A stretch of DNA of 64,000 bases, from the NCBI GenBank assembly GCA_015501605.1, contig JADNRZ010000003.1, positions 620,001 to 684,000 on the forward strand, given 5' to 3'. Made by a program: the position numbers and the translations under genes. A model generated the notes under the pieces. The model did not search any database and was not told where the DNA came from. It was given only the letters and a program-made list of their open reading frames with translations. This DNA comes from Panaeolus papilionaceus (Eukaryota > Basidiomycota > Agaricomycetes > Agaricales). This document shows, piece by piece, positions 57,942 to 64,000 of the stretch; position 1 is the first letter of the stretch; each line of letters opens with the position of its first letter.

Positions 57942-60572
57942 CTATAGGCTTCCTGCTTCTTCTAGCTCTAAAAGTATCTGAAGCTTTAATGAAGGAGCAG
58001 CAGATTGTAGGAGTTGACCCATAATTAATCGCAAAGCGTTCCAGTGGAGAACTGGAAGTCGTAAAGAGAGTGTATGTCCACGACCATTGGGCAAAAATCG
58101 TGTCGTAAGTAATTGCTCCAAAAACATAGAGTAATCCTGTGCGGTCGGGGTAGTGGAAGTCTTTTTCAAGTCCCATTGGTGAAAGTTGAGGATGTAATAG
58201 TCCAAACTCTTTTCCGCGAATGGTGAGTCAGTTGCCAAATGGTACGCAAATAGTTTCTTCGTAGAGCTACGATCGTTTTCACTGATAAACAAGAAATCGC
58301 GTTCCACAGGCTTGGAGGATGTGCTGGCCTTTGGACTACGGTCTTCCAACAGGTAGTACATGTCTGTCAGGGACGTTTCGTACCGCGTGGATGATGTTGG
58401 TGGGTACATGCCCAGCGTAGCTGAAAAGATGTTGTATCGGCGGATATTGTTGTAGATAATTTGTTGTTCTACTGGGCCGAGGCCATGCACATAAATGTTG
58501 ATTGCCTGGGAGAGCCGTTGCAACATTTGCATTCGGATACCGTCACAAAACTGAAAGATGGCACAATAAAGCTTAAAACAGATGTCCTTTCGACGACATA
58601 TATTGAAACATCGGCGTACCCATTCCATCCAGCATGCGAGAAGGCTGATCACCAAATGCTTGTGCGCAGGATGCCAGCCTGAGGCAACAACAGCCTCAAT
58701 GTCGAAGCCAGCAAGCTTATTGGTGAGACGTTGCTGTGCACCGGATTGATAGCCATCTCGTAAAGCCCTATGCGCGAGTTGTGGTAGATGAGAGAAGAAG
58801 AAAAGGGTAGAGAAATCAGCGATCGCTAAAATCATGGTTAGCAAATTTTCCATGGCACATGGAAGTTTGAGTACGTACACTCAGATTTTAGTGACTGCTG
58901 AGTGTGAGCCAGCTGTCTTTTAACCACACCAAGGGCGTTGTGCGATAAACTTATAAAATAAGCTCCGGCGCGCTGCTTATCCAAAAGGAATTCCGCCAGT
59001 GACCTATGAAACAGCCGAATCACTCTGTAGTCGGTGTAAATGACAGATGAGAGATGTGTGAATTTCGCAAGTGCATTGGGGATGGAAATGCCGGCCAACA
59101 GGCAAGTATTATTCATATCTGCTGATTGTCTTCCTTGGTCGAACAGGTGAAGGCAGTTACACACCTGAAGATCACCCAGAATCAGGCCCAGGATAGACAG
59201 AACATCGTTCAGGTGGGATTTTGGAACACGGGAAAAAATGGATTGGTAAAGCTGATCCAGCGGTTGAAGATAATTCTGAGATGTCGCTCCTTTACGAAAT
59301 TCCTGAATAACTGATTCCAGTGAACGTTTTGGACCGAGGGGTGATGTTTCGATGTATCGCACAATCGTTGAGGCATAAATGAATAGATTTGAAGACCTAT
59401 GAACAAGGTCATCGATAGCTTTCTCTCCCGGCCAATCAGTTGGAAGCCCGTGGGCAACGCCGATATCGAGAAGGCTGGAGGAGAGAAAGTATCGAAGATC
59501 TTTCGAAGCATTTATGCTTCCTAAATCAAGGCGAAGGGGCCGTGGATTTGCACGGAAAAGCACGTCTTTAATATGAGCCTCGGGTCTGCTGAAGATGAAT
59601 ACGAGCAAGGGAAGGTTGGCGGAGGGTAGGAAGTTTGCAAACATCTCGATAATATCTGTCTGAGCGTCATTTGTGTCTTTGCATTCGTCCAAGCCATCGA
59701 TAAGAATAACAGAGGGGGTGGAAGGCAGCTGGTCTTTAGCAAGGAGCAGAGGTTCGGCAACGAGCTTGCGGAATTGGATGATGGGGTGTTCGTGGAGGGT
59801 CATTGGGTCAGCATGTAAAGCTGATTCTATATAGGGTTGAACCGCTGGAAGACTGACACATATCTGGTAAGCGATGGTGATTACAAACGTCTTCAAGTTA
59901 TCGCGCTGTGGATGTCCCTTCCGAAAGAAAAAGTTTGCTGCTAGTCGTTTTTTGTCGTAACACATCTCGGCGAAGGTGCGAGCAAGTGTCCATTTTCCAG
60001 CCCCTGCAGGTCCATGAATCCAACAAATATGCTCGTCCTCGGAACGCGCACGGAGCCATAGATCAAATAAATATAGTATGGGTTCTCTGGTGTTCGGATA
60101 ACAAGTTGGTTGTGCGTATTCATCCGTGGATGCGTAGGTAGCCCCCTTCGCACAAAGTTCAAAAAGAATCTCGACGGCTTGAGTCGCACCCGTCAAATAA
60201 GATTTAAGGAACAAAAGGTAGCGTAACTGACTCACCACTGCATCTGGTCGGCTGCACTGTGTTGTACTGGGTCATAACCGAGTTTTGAAAGATGAGTCGA
60301 TCGCCTTGAATAAATCCTGACATGCCATTGGAAGCAGGAGGTATGCAATGTGACTGGGAATGTCCCTTTGCATTCACTGTTGGGGATGCAACCGAAGCTG
60401 ACATCGAAGAAGGCTCATCTTGGTGCAACACAGCTGTGTTACGCTCCTCCATGGTTGAACTTGACAATGGAAACTGCGTTGCTGCGTTGTGTGGCCCTGG
60501 CCGGTTAAGGATGGGCTCAGTAGTCATGAATTCTAAGTCACTTTCAGCTGCTGCAGGAGGTGCAGACTCCAT
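57942..60572 (-). CDS. NACHT-type STAND ATPase with altered Walker A
   Basis: Three exons (60236-60572, 58879-60177, 57942-58825) join to 839 residues. The first 112 residues are disordered. The segment AVEILFELCAKGATYASTD ... PTCYPNTREPIL is the linker typical of Agaricomycete NACHT proteins. The NTPase core then follows: P-loop CWIHGPAGAGKW (about residues 164-175), FFFRKG, IAYQI, Walker B VILIDGLDEC, sensor IFSRPE, and a winged-helix part. The C-terminal 300 residues are helical with no repeats I can define. In active NACHT domains Ser or Thr follows the P-loop lysine; here it is Trp175. STAND proteins of this kind act in fungal self/non-self recognition and programmed cell death. The gene may extend downstream, since the stop at 57942 is followed by coding-like sequence. 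Confidence 0.8.
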
Positions 60573-61533
60573 TTCGACTGATGATGCTGAATGCGAGACC
60601 GCGAAATGAAGTCTAGCTGGAAGTGTGAATGGTTATAATGCCAGCCAGGCAATTTTAGCAATTTTAAGAGAGGTTCGTGGAAGGCTATGCTCGCTGTGAG
60701 GTGTAACAAGAGACGCCATCTGTCAGAGTTCAAAGACTTGTACGGATAGCGGACAAGGTGAGGCTGTGGCGGGATGCTGGGAAAAATGGACCCACAATTC
60801 ACAAACCCAAATCCAGTAAGAAGCATCAAAAGTTCGTTACAGTGTAAGTTACACACCGCAGACTGCGTGACTGTTCATGACTTATTCCACTTCACCTGCA
60901 GGTGATTCAGAACCAATCATTTGCGTTCGACACACTGCACACAGCTTGGTTGCACTAAACACTGACATCCGTCCGATGGGTCACACGAAGTTCGTAACTA
61001 CTTAGATACTTGTAAAACAAAGCAAAGATAGAAAAATTTATTCGTTATCTCTACACCCCATTTTGAAAATGACACTTCGAGACTCAACAACCTTCAGTTT
61101 GAGTAACCGACTTTCAAATATTAGACGCTCATTTTCTAAGCCCCGGAACGGACACGGGCCGGTGTATGACTAATGCCATCTCATTACATAACCACACATG
61201 CTAACTTGCATTCAATGATTCATGTAGTCTCGGTTAACCCAGCCTCTCCCAAAACGGGAGAGGCTGGGTTAACCGAGACTATGATTCATGCGGTTTTTCG
61301 ATTTGCTCATTCACTCCCATCTAGCTTTTTTTTCCTTCAGTTTTTCTGTTTCTGCTGGACTTGATTTGCTTTGTTATATATCTGAAGAGGAGCTTCGGAG
61401 ATACCTACGACAAACCAATCTACTGATTTACTCAGAACCTATCGAGCCTTAACTTTGCATAAAGTTAAACCATTCACACTCAAAATACGGAACACAAAAT
61501 TTGATAGCGAAAATTCTTCAGAGGACGAAGAAA
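60573..61533. other. Intergenic region with hairpin insertion
   Basis: Holds the promoters of the NACHT gene (left) and MPP6 (right), and the 57-base hairpin at 61225-61281. No gene is supported. Confidence 0.5.
61225..61281. mobile_element. 57-base perfect hairpin with flanking 9-base direct repeat
   Basis: Two 26-base arms (TAGTCTCGGTTAACCCAGCC, then TCTCCC) pair perfectly around a 5-base loop AAAAC. TGATTCATG occurs immediately on both sides (61216-61224 and 61282-61290), like a target-site duplication left by an insertion. It lies about 250 bases before the MPP6 start codon. It could be a foldback or MITE remnant, or a transcribed hairpin. Confidence 0.75.
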
Positions 61534-62384
61534 ATGTCAACAAGTAAAACGTTGAGCAATGGTACGCTTAGCCTGCGCTTTATGCAGCGTGCAAAAGAGA
61601 CACAAGGGGTTGTGCAACTGGACAAGGCAGAGGTGAAGGATGACGGAGAGTGGGAGGTTAGCAAGGAGATTAGGGAGGCGTGGGGCTTGGTGGGGAATGC
61701 GGGTGGTAATGTCAGTATTGAGGGGGTGGATAAGGTGCACGAGGCATCGTATTTGCCATTTTTGTTTGCGAAAGACGAGGGCGATGACCAGGGTTGGGGC
61801 GTGAAGACGAAGGGTAGGAGAGTGTTTAATAGCAAGGGAGAGGATGTTTCGTTCAAGGTCCGTTACCTTTTTTCTTCTCTCTCACTAAAAGGTCCTATGG
61901 AATTTACTCGCTTTTATTGTTGTCACTCTAGACTACGACGACTCAGCCAGTTGCTTCAACGTCTAGCTCGAGTGGCAATGTCACATCTCTATCGAATAGT
62001 GCGCCTTCTTCAAACATTCAGAGTGGGAAACCGCTTAAAACATTCGAAAGACCAAGTTCAATATCGGCTAAAACGATCGGGAAAAAGAAGCAGTCAGCGA
62101 GGGATGCGATTTTTGCTAATGGGGGTGTGGGTGTTGATTTGAGGGCGCAGAAGAGTAGTGGTGAGGATGCGGCCTCTACTGTAACCGCGCCAACTCCTCT
62201 ATCTGGGTTCATGAAGCCTGTCGGTGTCGATGAACCTAAGAAGCCTAGCAGCGCTCAAGATATAGAGATGGGAAGTGGGATTATAAATGGTGCCAGGGCC
62301 TCTGCTAAGCGTCCGGTTGATGAGGACGGAGATTCGGAGAAAAAGAAAAGAAGAAAAAAGAAGAGTAACGCTGTTGAATCATGA
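61534..62384 (+). CDS. MPP6: MPP6-like nuclear exosome cofactor
   Basis: Two exons (61534-61857, 61932-62384) join to 258 residues. The start KTLSNGTLSLRFMQRAKETQ is the conserved MPP6 block (the xLSxxxLxxRFMQR motif). The rest is disordered and ends in a basic nuclear-localisation-like tail (KRPVDEDGDSEKKKRRKKKS). A second short conserved stretch (TFERPSSISAKTIGKKK, then ARDAIFANG) is also typical of the family. MPP6 helps tether the RNA helicase Mtr4 to the nuclear exosome core and aids RNA decay and rRNA 3' trimming. Start is the ATG closest to the conserved block; an upstream in-frame start (61501) is TTG. Confidence 0.85.
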
Positions 62385-63272
62385 TCATTCTGCAGGACAT
62401 TTATCGGGATATAATTTTGCTGGTTGGTTTTTGATGGTTTCTGTGGATTCTCTGTTACGATTATAGTGAGTACATTGATTGAAAGTGGACGATTGCTGAT
62501 TCATTGAAGAGGGTATTTTTGTGATTTAGGTGGAGTTGTTCCCGTATGCTTTATGCGATGGTGCTGTTTTGTGTTCCGGCGACTTTCTAATCTTGGACCT
62601 TGCACATCCCATTTGATCGGGGGGACCTACGATGCGCACGCCATCCGGATCAGTTGCCTTCATCAGCCTGTTCTGTTCGACTGCCAGCATGGTGGTGCAT
62701 AGCCCTCGTCAACTCCGTGACACACTGATTTTTAACTAGTGAGAGAAGCAGGCCTTCTCGATCCACTGATTGTGGGTGGCAAACGCTGTGTTGAATTGTT
62801 AGAAAAGTTTGATGTTAATCCTGAAATGCATGAAACGAGAGTTTTGAATGCAGTTCAGTGTCTGTTTTCTGACACTCTGATGACCGTGTGTGGACTTTGC
62901 AGTTGAATTGCTCTAGGAGACTACTCTTTCCCAGATATCAGTCAACCTTGCAAAACTTGTCGTCCACGTACGAACCGCAGTTGGTCCATTATATTGACAA
63001 TATGTCGGAGTACTTCCCATACCTTGAATTTTGTTATTGAAATAATATCAAGAAAAAGATGGATATGTACAGGGTTCAATAATAAAATATTAAAGGGCGT
63101 GAGTACCAAACAAAAAGGACCTGCGCATCAAATAATGGTTGTGTGTGTTGTTTACGGTTTCCTGATTTGACTCTTGTGCTGGTGACACTCGACTTTTACC
63201 TGCTCAGTCCTCCCATCTTTCCCTCTTTGACTGATACCGTCGACCACGATACTCTCGGAGGATGATAAGAGA
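62385..63272. other. Intergenic region, no supported gene
   Basis: 3' flank of MPP6 and promoter of the PAK kinase. I see no TATA box, repeat or RNA gene. Confidence 0.45.
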
Positions 63273-63981
63273 ATGATGACTACGACTTCATCTTCAGATA
63301 CTGCTTCATTATTCACAAAGTTCCGGTTTACTAATAATGGGAATGGCAGTTCAAGTGGGAGTAGTAGTGGAAATAAACCACCACCATTGCCACCCAAGGA
63401 CCCAGTTTATCTGCAGCAACGATATAACGCAGCTAATCGTTCAGCTGCTGATATTTTCTCTCCAGATTCACCAATGTCGCCAACACCACCATCCAGAGAG
63501 GGAGTAGGTCAATATGGAAGACACAACACGAGTTCACCAACTTTTAATAATCAGAATCCAAATTCACCTTTTCAAATGGGAGCAGCTCTGGAAAGCGCTT
63601 CGATGAGGAATAGATCTACAACGTCTCTCGCGTCACAGATACCGGGACAGCAACTACAACCTCCACTTCCTGGTCAGCAGCAACCACCGACGCCGGGCCC
63701 AAGCAACATCAACACAGGGAGTAGTGGTAATCGCAACCAGTCGGGATCGAAAAAAGCGTTGACTGCATTCCTCAAGTTTCCAAAGAAGAGCCCACGGAGC
63801 CCTAATGGACCCAATGGGAACGGTGGGGATGATGAGATTCCGCCACCACCACAGGAGGACGAGGGGATTTCGATGCCTTGGAACTTTCAGGTGCGTTCTT
63901 CCTTTCAAAACCTTGCATTACATATTCTTACTAGAATGGTCGCTTTGACTGTACTCAGCATAATATCCACGTTAATGAAAC
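63273..63981 (+). CDS. PAK/Ste20-family protein kinase, N-terminal part, cut by the window
   Basis: Exon 63273-63890 (206 codons) starts with two ATG codons in a row (MMTTTSSSD) and encodes a Ser/Pro/Gln-rich, disordered N-terminal region. It contains the basic block KKALTAFLKFPKKSPRSPNG and ends ISMPWNFQ. Exon 63959-63981 continues HNIHVNE. Together they give the start of a CRIB (p21-binding) domain (ISxPxxFxHxxHVxxx), which binds GTP-loaded Cdc42 or Rac. The intron splits the CRIB between Gln and His. The kinase domain lies past the window end. The basic stretch before the CRIB is typical of Ste20/PAK-A proteins. Confidence 0.8.
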
Positions 63982-64000
63982 GTATGTACTTTGCCGTGTT

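Noticed and set aside
1..64000. CRISPR array, bacterial operons or phage genes
   Set aside because: The window is clearly eukaryotic (spliced genes, Pol III tRNA) and no regularly spaced direct repeats were seen.

Overview
This window is nuclear DNA of a filamentous basidiomycete, most likely an Agaricomycete. The genes are cut by many short introns (about 48-65 bases, GT...AG, often with a CTAAC/CTRAC-like branch site). The gene content also fits mushrooms: a DUF6533 membrane protein, a NACHT-type STAND ATPase, tandem F-box genes and a Clp1-like developmental regulator. All gene models were built by hand. I joined exons where splice sites restored a continuous frame and a recognisable family pattern; names come from motif recognition, not from a database search.

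Left part (1-25.1 kb), dense housekeeping genes: the 3' end of a LON-domain (LONRF-like) protein (+); PAN3, the deadenylase subunit (-); a long HEAT-repeat protein that is probably Rif1 (-); a secreted Ish1/Msc1-type stress protein (+) behind a TATA box and a perfect CRE site; a Cid1-type non-canonical poly(A)/U polymerase with a long disordered tail (+); LSM7 (-); and importin beta-1 (+). Four RNA-tail or RNA-decay proteins occur in the window (PAN3, Cid1-type polymerase, LSM7, and MPP6 at 61.5 kb), but they are not in one cluster and I do not infer co-regulation.

Middle (25.1-45 kb), accessory and gene-poor: a long pyrimidine-rich flank; an F-box gene with a frameshifted tandem copy beside it; a complete 2-oxoglutarate/Fe(II) oxygenase; a small hypothetical protein; a Clp1-like gene; and an intronless initiator tRNA-Met. 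Most of 36.2-41.3 kb and 42.5-45.3 kb has no gene I can support.

Right part (45-64 kb): a 742-base element with terminal inverted repeats carries about a dozen copies of a GCCTTATCAGGC-like palindrome and an internal tRNA-like Pol III promoter. It sits in the 3' end of a DUF6533 membrane protein gene, whose reading frame now ends inside the element's terminal repeat. Further on are several small hypothetical proteins (two with one membrane span), a NACHT ATPase whose Walker A lysine is followed by Trp instead of Ser/Thr, a 57-base perfect hairpin flanked by a 9-base direct repeat, the exosome cofactor MPP6, and the first exons of a PAK/Ste20 kinase whose CRIB domain runs off the window end.

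The strongest leads are the palindrome-rich element and its effect on its host gene, the tiny hairpin insertion, the degenerate Walker A, the CRE in front of the Ish1-like gene, and a GC-AG intron in importin beta.
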